Positions 1-5,800 are shown, counted from the stretch's first letter. The stretch is DNA of 5,800 nt from Thioalkalivibrio nitratireducens (GCA_011390385.1 JAABSN010000208.1:1-5800), one strand, 5' to 3'. Translations and numbers: made by a program. The notes: generated by a model from the sequence alone, not told the origin.

Positions 1-2
1 TG

Positions 3-2156
3 GTCGTCTTCTTGACGTCGGCGATTCTTCTCGTTGTCGTCGCTCTCGCGCAGAAAAAGGCCCACGAATATGACCAGTTCGGTCGTCAGCTGATGTTCGA
101 GCATACGATCGGGGCCACCATACTCAGGTCAATTAGTCGGGGAGGTTATTACCTCTACGTTGTTTTGTCGGTAGCTTTTTTGCTCTCTGGTATTGTCCTG
201 CTGATGCAGCATTTTGAGGCTTCTTACGCCACAGAGAATAATCTAGAGAATCCCTTCGCATTCGTACGGTTTGAAGAAGCGCTTCTCTGGATGTTTACTT
301 TCATGAGTAGCGGACAAAGCTTCAACTTATACCCCGTTAGCCCAGAAGGTCGAATTCTCGTCGCCGCGGTCCCCGTTGTCGGGCTGACAGGCCTCTTTGG
401 TGCTCTCCTGATACTTACTAATCGAGTACAAAATGCACTCGCTCGAATGAACCAGGGACTTGCCAACCTGGAGTGGAAGGATCATGTCCTGATCTGCGGT
501 TGGAACCGAAGGGTACCAGGGCTGATCCGGATTCTGACCAGCAAGAACGCGCCCGCGCGGAAGCGCGTTGTAGTGGTAGCCGAGAGCGAGAGTACCTCGC
601 CCTTATCGGAGTTCGAGTTCAATGAGCGGAATCTCGTCAGGTATTGCCGAGGCGACAGTGCTGATCCAGACGTTCTTCGCCGCTCCAATGCTGCCTATGC
701 GAGTGCAGCCATCGTTGTTGCCGGCGTCAAGAAGCGAGCCAATCGAAATCTTGGCAGCGCGCTGACGGTGTTGTCCCTCAAGAACCTATCAGCCAAGCAT
801 CAGAGGGACATTTTTGTTGCGGCCGAATTGCTCTTTGAGGAGAACCTGGCGTATTTCGATGTCTGCGGCGCCGACATAACGATCTCGTCTGACCGGGTTT
901 TTTCGCGAATCGGGGCTCTCTGTTGTCTGTATGACCGAATCGGTGACTTCGCCTACGAGATTCTGGATTACGGTGGGACATCGGACGTCTACTCCTTGCC
1001 GACGAGCTCCCTTTTCCCTGAAAAGACGGAAACGGCGAACTCTTGGTCGGTAGGCTCAGCGATGAACTATGCAGCGGGCCTCGGACTTAACCTTGTCGGT
1101 TTCGTTGCGTCCGAGATTGATGCCGCCGGTAAGGCCTCTGACAAGGTTCGGGGCGCGTTTGCGGACAGCGGCGATGGCTATGGCACCGTGCCTCAGGGGA
1201 CGGCCATCTTGCTTTCCGACATCCGGAACGACTATGCCCGGGGCAAGAAAGGTATCCCAACATGTAGCGATCTGCCGCAACAGAACCTCGAGCCGCTGAT
1301 GATCTCCGTGTGCACCTCGTCCACGAAACGTGTTGTGATTCTAGGCTCTTTACACAGGGCCAAGCTAATTCGCGCGGAACTGGAGGCCGCGCTCGAAGTT
1401 GACGTTCAAGTGACGATCGTGACGACGGAGGCGCCTGCTGAGCCAGATGATGGCGTTGAGGTTGGAAGGTTCAACGACGACCAATTATGGAAAGCCATTT
1501 GCGACGACGGCCCCGTCGACCGGGTTCTGGTGCTTTCGCACCAACAGGTGACAAGTAGTGATGCGCGGACGTGGGATAAGACGACTAATGAGGACGTGCA
1601 TACAGTCCTTGTCGCCAAAGCGGCCCGGGTTTTCTGCCGCGCACATGGCCAGGAGCCACGGATAATCGCCGAGATTGAGAATATGAAGTCGGCTGCGCTG
1701 TTCTTGGATTCTGAGGTTCAGGAGCTGATCCCGACAGCATCTATCATCGACTGCATTTTCTCTATGCTGATCTACAACCGAGGCAAAGCCACGAAATGGC
1801 TTACTGAGATGTTATCACCACGGAGTACTCACCATTTGCTCAGCTATCGAGTCCGAGAGGGGGACGGCTTTGCGGGCATGCCTTTTTCCGAGCTCATTAA
1901 AAGGCCAATAGTTGGCGCAAAATTGCTCGCTTGGTTGCCACTCGCTGACGAGCTGGGTTACCTGGAGAGTTCAGCCATGGATTCGAGGCGCAGAGATTAT
2001 AGTGCGATGGAAGGGCCGCCCTTCATAACGCACTCTGGGGCGCGAGGTGCCAATGGAGATCTCTCGGTCGGTGACCTGTTGATCTTGGTGGGCAATCCGG
2101 AGACATGCTCCCAGCGCGGTCGTGGGAGCATAAGTCGCAAGGCAGCAGCGATCTGA
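3..2156 (+). CDS. RCK-domain ion channel, CASTOR/POLLUX/DMI1-like (5' end cut off)
   Basis: This is probably a gated inner-membrane cation channel. The frame stays open to the left edge, so the true start is outside the window; residues below count from the TTG at 12. A hydrophobic segment (about -3 to 13, starting VVFLTSAILL) is followed by a membrane helix at 46-66, a pore helix and loop at 89-109, and a last membrane helix at 113-136. The pore region (ALLW, then LYPV, then GR) lines up without gaps with the KcsA pore, but SGQSF stands where TVGYG would be. A first RCK module follows: HVLICGW at 158-164, VVVVAE at 186-191, AIVVAG at 233-238 and an RCK_C-like part at about 325-405. A second module starts at VVILGS (441-446), with RIIAEIE at 550-556 and an RCK_C-like end at about 604-694. 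The GWxxxxxxL style of the first module and the SSGQ filter recall plant CASTOR/DMI1 channels and their bacterial relatives. The transported ion cannot be read from the sequence. The family class is fairly sure; the subfamily is inference. Confidence 0.85.
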   Translation, partial: VVFLTSAILLVVVALAQKKAHEYDQFGRQLMFEHTIGATILRSISRGGYYLYVVLSVAFLLSGIVLLMQHFEASYATENNLENPFAFVRFEEALLWMFTFMSSGQSFNLYPVSPEGRILVAAVPVVGLTGLFGALLILTNRVQNALARMNQGLANLEWKDHVLICGWNRRVPGLIRILTSKNAPARKRVVVVAESESTSPLSEFEFNERNLVRYCRGDSADPDVLRRSNAAYASAAIVVAGVKKRANRNLGSALTVLSLKNLSAKHQRDIFVAAELLFEENLAYFDVCGADITISSDRVFSRIGALCCLYDRIGDFAYEILDYGGTSDVYSLPTSSLFPEKTETANSWSVGSAMNYAAGLGLNLVGFVASEIDAAGKASDKVRGAFADSGDGYGTVPQGTAILLSDIRNDYARGKKGIPTCSDLPQQNLEPLMISVCTSSTKRVVILGSLHRAKLIRAELEAALEVDVQVTIVTTEAPAEPDDGVEVGRFNDDQLWKAICDDGPVDRVLVLSHQQVTSSDARTWDKTTNEDVHTVLVAKAARVFCRAHGQEPRIIAEIENMKSAALFLDSEVQELIPTASIIDCIFSMLIYNRGKATKWLTEMLSPRSTHHLLSYRVREGDGFAGMPFSELIKRPIVGAKLLAWLPLADELGYLESSAMDSRRRDYSAMEGPPFITHSGARGANGDLSVGDLLILVGNPETCSQRGRGSISRKAAAI
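2105..2131 (+). repeat. 9-bp perfect inverted repeat (stem-loop) inside the end of the channel gene
   Basis: ATGCTCCCA at 2105-2113 is the exact reverse complement of TGGGAGCAT at 2123-2131, around a 9-base loop. It lies in coding sequence and ends 22 bases before the stop codon TGA (2154-2156). No T-run follows, so it does not look like an intrinsic terminator. A partial third copy of the left arm, ATGCTCCA, occurs at 2174-2181 just downstream of the gene. The structure is directly visible; any function is inference. Confidence 0.5.
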
Positions 2157-2227
2157 CATCGATGGACGAAGCTATGCTCCAACAACTCAATTTATTTTAG
2201 TGAACGGCATTGGTCCTGGAGTGACTT
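2157..2227 (+). other. Short intergenic region between the channel and lipoprotein genes
   Basis: This 71-base gap is more AT-rich in its middle (AATTTATTTTAG, 2189-2200) than the flanking genes. TATTTT at 2193-2198 could act as a -10 element, but I see no matching -35 hexamer at the right distance. A promoter for the lipoprotein gene is therefore possible but not supported. No hairpin followed by a T-run is present. The gap contains the arm-like copy ATGCTCCA (2174-2181) and the Shine-Dalgarno sequence of the next gene. Confidence 0.4.
2218..2221 (+). promoter_or_regulatory. Ribosome binding site of the lipoprotein gene
   Basis: GGAG lies 6 bases upstream of the ATG at 2228, which is ideal spacing and supports that start. 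The TGGAG at 2217-2221 can also base-pair with CTCCA at 2177-2181, so the site could be partly masked in the mRNA; that pairing is inferred. Confidence 0.7.
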
Positions 2228-3157
2228 ATGAAAGCTAACACACGAACGACCCACTTGGGCGCCTTCGGGCTCATATTGGCACTCGCGATGTTCGTCATTG
2301 GGTGCGCAAGCAGGCCAGTGCCGCTTCCTGAGCCGGAGCCATCCATAGCGGACACCCTCGGGACCGAGCCGAGCCCACCACCTATCGAGACAATGCGTCA
2401 AGAGCAGCTCTTTCTCGAGGCGACAATCGTGGTCAAGGGCGAAGGCGTCGCTCCTACAGACCGACCACTGACGGATGCTCAAAAGGCCCTGCTTGCTAAG
2501 CGGGCAGCGACAATCGTCGCGCAGAGAGCTCTCGCGGAGGTTCTCAATGATGTCCGAGTTATTGGTGAGACCACGGTCAGCGACATGGCCGTTCGCAGCG
2601 ACGGTGTGCGATCGACGGTCGATGCATTGGTAACCGGCGGCGAAATAATCTACGAGTCTTACGATGCCTCGGCGGAGTTAGGTACAGTATTTCTGCGGGT
2701 TCGCAATGAAGGGCCAGATGGCGTCCTGGCGCGCCTTTCCAGAGCGACGATGAATGATCCTGAAATCATCCCAGCGGTTCCTCGATATGCTGGCCCCATT
2801 CAACAGGGCACGGGCGCGCAAAACTTTGATGCTCTTATCTTGGATGTGTCCGGCACCGGTTTCGTCCCGGCCACGCGAAACAGGATCCTTGCCTATGACG
2901 GCAGGCTTCTATTTGGTGCGGAAGTAATAGCGCCGCAAGTTCTCGCGCAGAAGCCGATGGCTGACTATACAAATGATATTGCCAAAGCTAGAGCAATCCT
3001 TGCCAGAGAAGGGGCGATGAACCCGCTCGTCGTAAGAGTAGACCGTATTCCCAAGGTGACAGATGCTCAGGTGAACGAGAAGATCACGCGAGTGATAGAC
3101 GCGGCGAATAAGAGATTCCCTTTCCTCGAGGGCGCGCGAGTTGTTTTCGTCCTTTAG
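2228..3157 (+). CDS. LPP20-like lipoprotein with C-terminal domain
   Basis: This is a 309-residue exported lipoprotein. The N-terminus (K2, R6, hydrophobic 11-24) ends in a lipobox VIGC with the acylated cysteine at C26. Residue +2 is Ala, not Asp, so sorting to the outer membrane is expected. A proline-rich stretch (30-52) follows and looks like a flexible tether. Residues about 60-160 form an LPP20/FlgT_N-like domain: a strand LFLEATIVVKGEG, a helix rich in Ala and Arg (82-105), VRVIGETTV, then GEIIYESYD and VFLRVR. Residues about 199-309 form a second domain (FDALILDVSGTGFVPA, then YDGRLLFG, NPLVVRV and the terminal VVFVL), a pattern I recall from LPP20-type lipoproteins of other Gram-negatives. 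The exact role is unknown; FlgP of Vibrio is a distant analogue. The stop overlaps the start of the next gene, suggesting coupled translation and a shared pathway. The lipoprotein call is strong, the function is open. Confidence 0.88.
   Translation: MKANTRTTHLGAFGLILALAMFVIGCASRPVPLPEPEPSIADTLGTEPSPPPIETMRQEQLFLEATIVVKGEGVAPTDRPLTDAQKALLAKRAATIVAQRALAEVLNDVRVIGETTVSDMAVRSDGVRSTVDALVTGGEIIYESYDASAELGTVFLRVRNEGPDGVLARLSRATMNDPEIIPAVPRYAGPIQQGTGAQNFDALILDVSGTGFVPATRNRILAYDGRLLFGAEVIAPQVLAQKPMADYTNDIAKARAILAREGAMNPLVVRVDRIPKVTDAQVNEKITRVIDAANKRFPFLEGARVVFVL
2768..2779 (+). repeat. 12-bp direct repeat, copy 1
   Basis: ATCCCAGCGGTT occurs here and again at 3558-3569 in the next gene. Both copies encode Ile-Pro-Ala-Val in the same frame, about 25 residues after each protein's LPP20-like domain. 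This may be a remnant of shared ancestry of the two genes or coincidence. Confidence 0.4.
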
Positions 3158-4295
3158 GAGCAACTTGCCAGGAATCTGCTTAGTGGGCGCGCTGCTCTGG
3201 CTGGCTTTCGCCGCCATTGCACCTGTCGCGGCCGCGGTTGTAGAGGTCACAGGCGAAGCCGCGATCGTGAACGATGACGTCGCCACCGCGAGACTCGAAG
3301 CAATCTCTCGTGCCCGGTGGGCGGCCGTGGAGCAGGTCGCGCAAGTGCAGGTCCGTTCAGAGTCTTTCGTCAATAATTTTGCTTTGCTCGACGAATCGAT
3401 CATCAAGCGAACAAGCGGCGTCATCGAGAAGTCCGAGATCATTGCAGAGTCCCGAGACGGGGATATTTATCTCGTGCGACTGCAGGCCACTGTCGGCGTG
3501 GATTCGGCGCTTGCGGTGATTCGACAGGTCGCTCGAAATCGGGCTGTCGCTGTGTATATCCCAGCGGTTTTGCCAGACGGCGTGGTCTGGGAGAGCCACG
3601 CACTTTCGGAGCGGCTCAACGGTTCCTTTGTGGCCGTCGGCTACGAAGTTGTCGATGTTGCAGATAGCCGCCTGGGTATTGTCCTGGACGATCTCCACGC
3701 GGCGGCCGCTGCTGGGGATAGCATCGCGCTGCGTTCGCTGTTGTATAGGTATCTAACCAACGTGGTCCTCCTCGGCGACGTCTCATTGGTGCAGTCCGGC
3801 CGCAAGGGGGAGAGGGATCATACGGGCATTCTCCCCTTCGACGTTGTAACGGCGCGTCTGAATTATCGCTTGGTTGGCGGCGATGACTCGGGGCTGCGCA
3901 CCGTGCTCGCGAGTGGGCACCTTAGTGCCAAGGGAGGCGGTAACGGATGGCGTCAGGCCAGCGCCCGGGCGATGGTCCAGCTAGCGGATGACGCCGCGCC
4001 CGAGATTGTCCGGATGCTTCAAAGGAGCATAGTAGCGAAAACACCGTTGGTGAGAATTCGCGTCGACGGTGTATCCAGCCTGGAAGCGGATCGTGCCGTG
4101 AGGGAGCACCTCGGCCGAATCAGCTGGGTGGCACGGATAGAGAGCGAGGGTATGGGACGGTACTTGGTCGAGTACCCTGAAAAAACACTGTATCTCGCTG
4201 CGGCCCTGAACAAACTCGAGGGCGTGCGGGTAATCGACTTTGGTCAAAATTCGGTCCTCGCGAGGGTCGAAGGTTACCGTGGTTCAGTTCATTAG
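3141..4295 (+). CDS. Exported LPP20/FlgT N-terminal-domain protein
   Basis: This is a 384-residue periplasmic protein. The signal peptide spans residues 1-32 (hydrophobic 10-30, likely cleavage after PVAAA). The mature protein begins with a FlgT_N/LPP20-like domain at 33-120: VVEVTGEAAIVNDD, the Ala/Arg-rich helix ARLEAISRARWAAVEQV, VRSESFV, GVIEKSEIIAESRDGD and YLVRLQATV. The middle part (about 134-292, AVYIPAV through QLADDAAPEIV) is less recognisable. The C-terminus (296-378) reads as a beta-alpha-beta-beta-alpha-beta unit (PLVRIRVDGVSS, ADRAVREHL, YLVEYPE, ALNKLEGVRVI, SVLARVEGY). The start is a TTG that overlaps the lipoprotein gene by 17 bases and has GAGGG 8 bases upstream. A second in-frame TTG at 3165 has AGGAG 4 bases upstream but would leave the signal peptide without a positive charge (R6), so I prefer 3141. 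FlgT of Vibrio builds the flagellar H-ring, but no flagellar gene is present here, so the role is only inferred as envelope assembly. Confidence 0.85.
   Translation: MFSSFRSNLPGICLVGALLWLAFAAIAPVAAAVVEVTGEAAIVNDDVATARLEAISRARWAAVEQVAQVQVRSESFVNNFALLDESIIKRTSGVIEKSEIIAESRDGDIYLVRLQATVGVDSALAVIRQVARNRAVAVYIPAVLPDGVVWESHALSERLNGSFVAVGYEVVDVADSRLGIVLDDLHAAAAAGDSIALRSLLYRYLTNVVLLGDVSLVQSGRKGERDHTGILPFDVVTARLNYRLVGGDDSGLRTVLASGHLSAKGGGNGWRQASARAMVQLADDAAPEIVRMLQRSIVAKTPLVRIRVDGVSSLEADRAVREHLGRISWVARIESEGMGRYLVEYPEKTLYLAAALNKLEGVRVIDFGQNSVLARVEGYRGSVH
3156..3160 (+). promoter_or_regulatory. Shine-Dalgarno sequence overlapping the lipoprotein stop codon
   Basis: TAGGAG at 3155-3160 contains both the stop codon TAG of the lipoprotein gene and a strong AGGAG. 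It lies 4 bases before an in-frame TTG at 3165, an alternative start of the next gene, so a terminating ribosome could re-initiate there. It competes with the upstream TTG at 3141, whose GAGGG is at 3128-3132. Confidence 0.45.
3558..3569 (+). repeat. 12-bp direct repeat, copy 2
   Basis: This is the second exact copy of ATCCCAGCGGTT (first at 2768-2779). It encodes the Ile-Pro-Ala-Val at residues 140-143 of this protein. The surrounding bases differ between the copies. Confidence 0.4.
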
Positions 4296-4315
4296 GGCTT
4301 GTTCGGGTGACATAT

Positions 4316-4320
4316 AGGAG
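4316..4320 (+). promoter_or_regulatory. Distant ribosome binding site of the SpoIID-like gene
   Basis: AGGAG is the only purine-rich match in the 37-base gap before the ATG at 4333, but its 12-base spacer is longer than usual. No other start codon is possible in this frame closer to it, because an in-frame TAG lies at 4315-4317 and the intervening codons are TCG GCT TTC GGT. Translation may therefore be weaker or rely on coupling with the upstream gene. Confidence 0.5.
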
Positions 4321-4332
4321 TCGGCTTTCGGT

Positions 4333-5800
4333 ATGACGAGGAAACTCGCAAGGCGGTCGATCGGGGGCACTTTCCTTGGGCTCCTCATGGTATTCGTCGT
4401 TAGCGCGGTGGAGGCCGAGCTATTTACCTCGGATGATTATGCGCGTTGGAATCTGAGCCATGGGGGCTTATTGGTCGACCAAGGACGCTACTTGGAGGCG
4501 CTGGAAGCGTTCGCCACCGCCAAAGAAATGGCGGAATCAACTGAGGTCGAAGCGGATGCGATGCTTCGGGGCGCAAATGTCCTCGCTTTTTTTCTGGATG
4601 ATGCGGAATCGGCCATCCAGGAATGCGAGGCTGTAATCGAGAATTTTCCGGATTCTCCTTCAGCGGAAGTGGCCCTGTTTCAAGCCGGCATGCTCAGCTT
4701 TGATTCGCAAGACTATGCGCGGGCACAGCAATATTTTTCCGACTACCTTCGCCGCTACCCAGACGGCCAGTCACGGGCCTCGGCAGAGTTCCTGCTGGAA
4801 CAGAGTCGCGTCCCGGAACCGAAAGCTGAGCCCAGGCCGATACCGTCAGTGGCCACAAAATTATTACGCGTGCGGGTTCTCAACGGGCGCCTGAGCGCAG
4901 TTATCGAGTCCGAGGACCCGTTGGAAACTACCCCGTCATTGCAGCGCAAGAGCGCGCTGTCCTTGACCGCACGTGGGAATCTCGTCTTCTTCCCGGGATC
5001 AAATGAGGGCATACGGGAACTGGTTATCCGTAGCGCGGCGCCACTTCGCATTCGCGCTGGATCCAGCGGGACGGAGTATCGCGGCCACCTGGTGGTAAGT
5101 GCAAATGAGGGTAAATTGCGCGTGATCAACCACGTTGACCTCGAGGACTACCTGTATGGCGTGGTGACTATGGAATCGCCGGCAGGATGGCCGGCGGAAG
5201 CGCTCAAGGCCCAGGCGATTGCGTCACGGACGTATGCAATTTACCAAGCTCAGCGTCGCGTAAGTCGAAGCTACGACATGGTGGATGACCATGGCTCGCA
5301 AGTATATGGCGGGTTGGGTGGCGAGACGGGAGCTGCGCGGAAGGCGGTTGACGCAACCCGTGGGATGGTTCTGACCTTGGACGATAAAGCCATACTCGCG
5401 ATGTTCACATCCAACGCTGGGTGGCATACAGCAAATTCAGAGCACATCTTCGGACGTGACTTGCCATATCTCAGGGGTCGCGAGGACCCCTTCAGCCCAG
5501 ATCAGCCGATGGGGCGTTGGACGCGGAGTTTCACGACAGCGGAGGTCTCGAGGTTGCTCTCGGGGGTCCTCGGTAAACAACTCGGCAAGACCGAGAAGAT
5601 CCGTCCAACCGCCACCAGTCCGTCTGGTCGAGTTACCCGGGTGGAGGTGAGCACTGCCCATGGCGCCTACGAAATGAAGATGAGACCCACACTGGGTCGG
5701 GCCCTGAAACTCCCGGAGATACTGGTGGCCGTTCGTAAGGAGGGCAGCCGCTTCGTATTTTCAGGTGGCGGGTTCGGACATGGTGTCGGGATGTCGCAGT
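4333..5800 (+). CDS. SpoIID/LytB-domain peptidoglycan enzyme with TPR region (3' end cut off)
   Basis: The frame runs from ATG 4333 to the right edge without a stop (489 full codons). SpoIID-family proteins are lytic transglycosylases acting on peptide-stripped glycan strands, outside the cytoplasm. A signal peptide (K4, R7, R8; hydrophobic 10-25; likely cleavage after VEA, residue 28) is followed by about three TPR-like helix pairs at 36-155, including LLVDQGRYLEALEAFATA and DYARAQQYFSDYLRRYP. A linker with four prolines (161-171) leads to the SpoIID domain from 178 (LRVRVLNG). Its hallmarks are DLEDYLYGVV (269-278), the likely catalytic acid E281 in ESPAGWP, EALKAQAIASRTYA (289-302), TSNAGWHT (359-366), PYLRGREDPF (378-387) and FGHGVGMSQ at the edge. 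The next base is T, which fits the usual MSQ-Tyr or MSQ-Trp continuation. The family's SxxGGxT loop reads SNAGWHT here. The only cysteine is C98 in the TPR region, so a cysteine-based zinc site like that reported for some clostridial SpoIID is excluded. It is not a sporulation gene by context; it more likely serves envelope remodelling alongside the two exported neighbours. Confidence 0.9.
   Translation, partial: MTRKLARRSIGGTFLGLLMVFVVSAVEAELFTSDDYARWNLSHGGLLVDQGRYLEALEAFATAKEMAESTEVEADAMLRGANVLAFFLDDAESAIQECEAVIENFPDSPSAEVALFQAGMLSFDSQDYARAQQYFSDYLRRYPDGQSRASAEFLLEQSRVPEPKAEPRPIPSVATKLLRVRVLNGRLSAVIESEDPLETTPSLQRKSALSLTARGNLVFFPGSNEGIRELVIRSAAPLRIRAGSSGTEYRGHLVVSANEGKLRVINHVDLEDYLYGVVTMESPAGWPAEALKAQAIASRTYAIYQAQRRVSRSYDMVDDHGSQVYGGLGGETGAARKAVDATRGMVLTLDDKAILAMFTSNAGWHTANSEHIFGRDLPYLRGREDPFSPDQPMGRWTRSFTTAEVSRLLSGVLGKQLGKTEKIRPTATSPSGRVTRVEVSTAHGAYEMKMRPTLGRALKLPEILVAVRKEGSRFVFSGGGFGHGVGMSQ

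Noticed and set aside
12..14. TTG as the true start of the channel gene
   Set aside because: The frame is open to the left edge (Val-Val-Phe before it), there is no Shine-Dalgarno sequence in the 11 available bases, and the start would fall inside a hydrophobic segment.
546..569. 7-bp inverted repeat AACGCGC / GCGCGTT
   Set aside because: It sits in a GC-rich codon run (Asn-Ala-Pro-Ala-Arg-Lys-Arg-Val) inside the first RCK module and is readily explained by codon choice.
2189..2200. AT-rich stretch as promoter of the lipoprotein gene
   Set aside because: A -10-like TATTTT is present but no -35 element is found at suitable spacing, so it is not called as a promoter.
2909..3442. Minus-strand open frame of 177 codons across the lipoprotein/FlgT-like junction
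   Set aside because: It lies antisense to two well-supported genes, has a composition typical of a shadow frame and no recognisable domain. The other minus-strand frames are shadows for the same reasons.
2228..4295. Naming the two genes flgP and flgT
   Set aside because: Only the domain type is shared, the C-terminal parts differ from the Vibrio proteins, and no flagellar gene is in view.
4307..4336. Nine-codon GTG mini-frame whose TGA overlaps the ATG of the SpoIID-like gene
   Set aside because: It has no ribosome binding site of its own, and its peptide has no visible meaning; the ATGA overlap is probably chance.
4333..4416. Twin-arginine (Tat) signal in the SpoIID-like protein (R7 R8 S9 I10)
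   Set aside because: The motif is weak and the following stretch is strongly hydrophobic, so an ordinary Sec signal peptide is more likely.

Overview
The window is a GC-rich bacterial segment with four genes, all on the + strand and tightly packed. The first gene is cut by the left edge and the last by the right edge. An outer-membrane-type lipoprotein, an LPP20/FlgT-like periplasmic protein and a SpoIID-like peptidoglycan enzyme together suggest a Gram-negative (diderm) bacterium, perhaps a proteobacterium or a related phylum. The sequence has no rRNA or other marker that would fix the taxon. I see no tRNA, rRNA, CRISPR array, insertion sequence or convincing minus-strand gene.

Layout: (1) 3-2156, the C-terminal part (at least 717 residues) of a membrane ion channel with two tandem RCK/TrkA-type cytoplasmic modules. 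It resembles the CASTOR/POLLUX/DMI1 family and lacks the potassium filter signature TVGYG. A 9-bp perfect inverted repeat lies just before its stop codon. (2) A 71-base gap with a good ribosome binding site. (3) 2228-3157, a lipoprotein with a lipobox, a proline-rich tether, an LPP20-like domain and a separate C-terminal domain. (4) 3141-4295, an exported protein that overlaps the lipoprotein gene by 17 bases and carries a related LPP20/FlgT N-terminal-type domain. (5) A 37-base gap. (6) 4333 to the right edge, an exported TPR plus SpoIID/LytB-domain protein, cut in the middle of the terminal GHGVGMSQ motif.

The last three genes look like one operon: spacings are short or overlapping, all three products are exported, and no terminator is visible between them. 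Together they suggest an envelope module with a lipid-anchored outer membrane component, a soluble periplasmic partner of related fold, and an enzyme acting on peptidoglycan glycan strands. LPP20/FlgT-type domains are best known from flagellar outer rings (FlgO/FlgP/FlgT), but no flagellar gene is visible here, so a flagellar role is only one possibility. Whether the channel gene belongs to the same transcript is unresolved. No stretch longer than about 71 bases lacks a gene.
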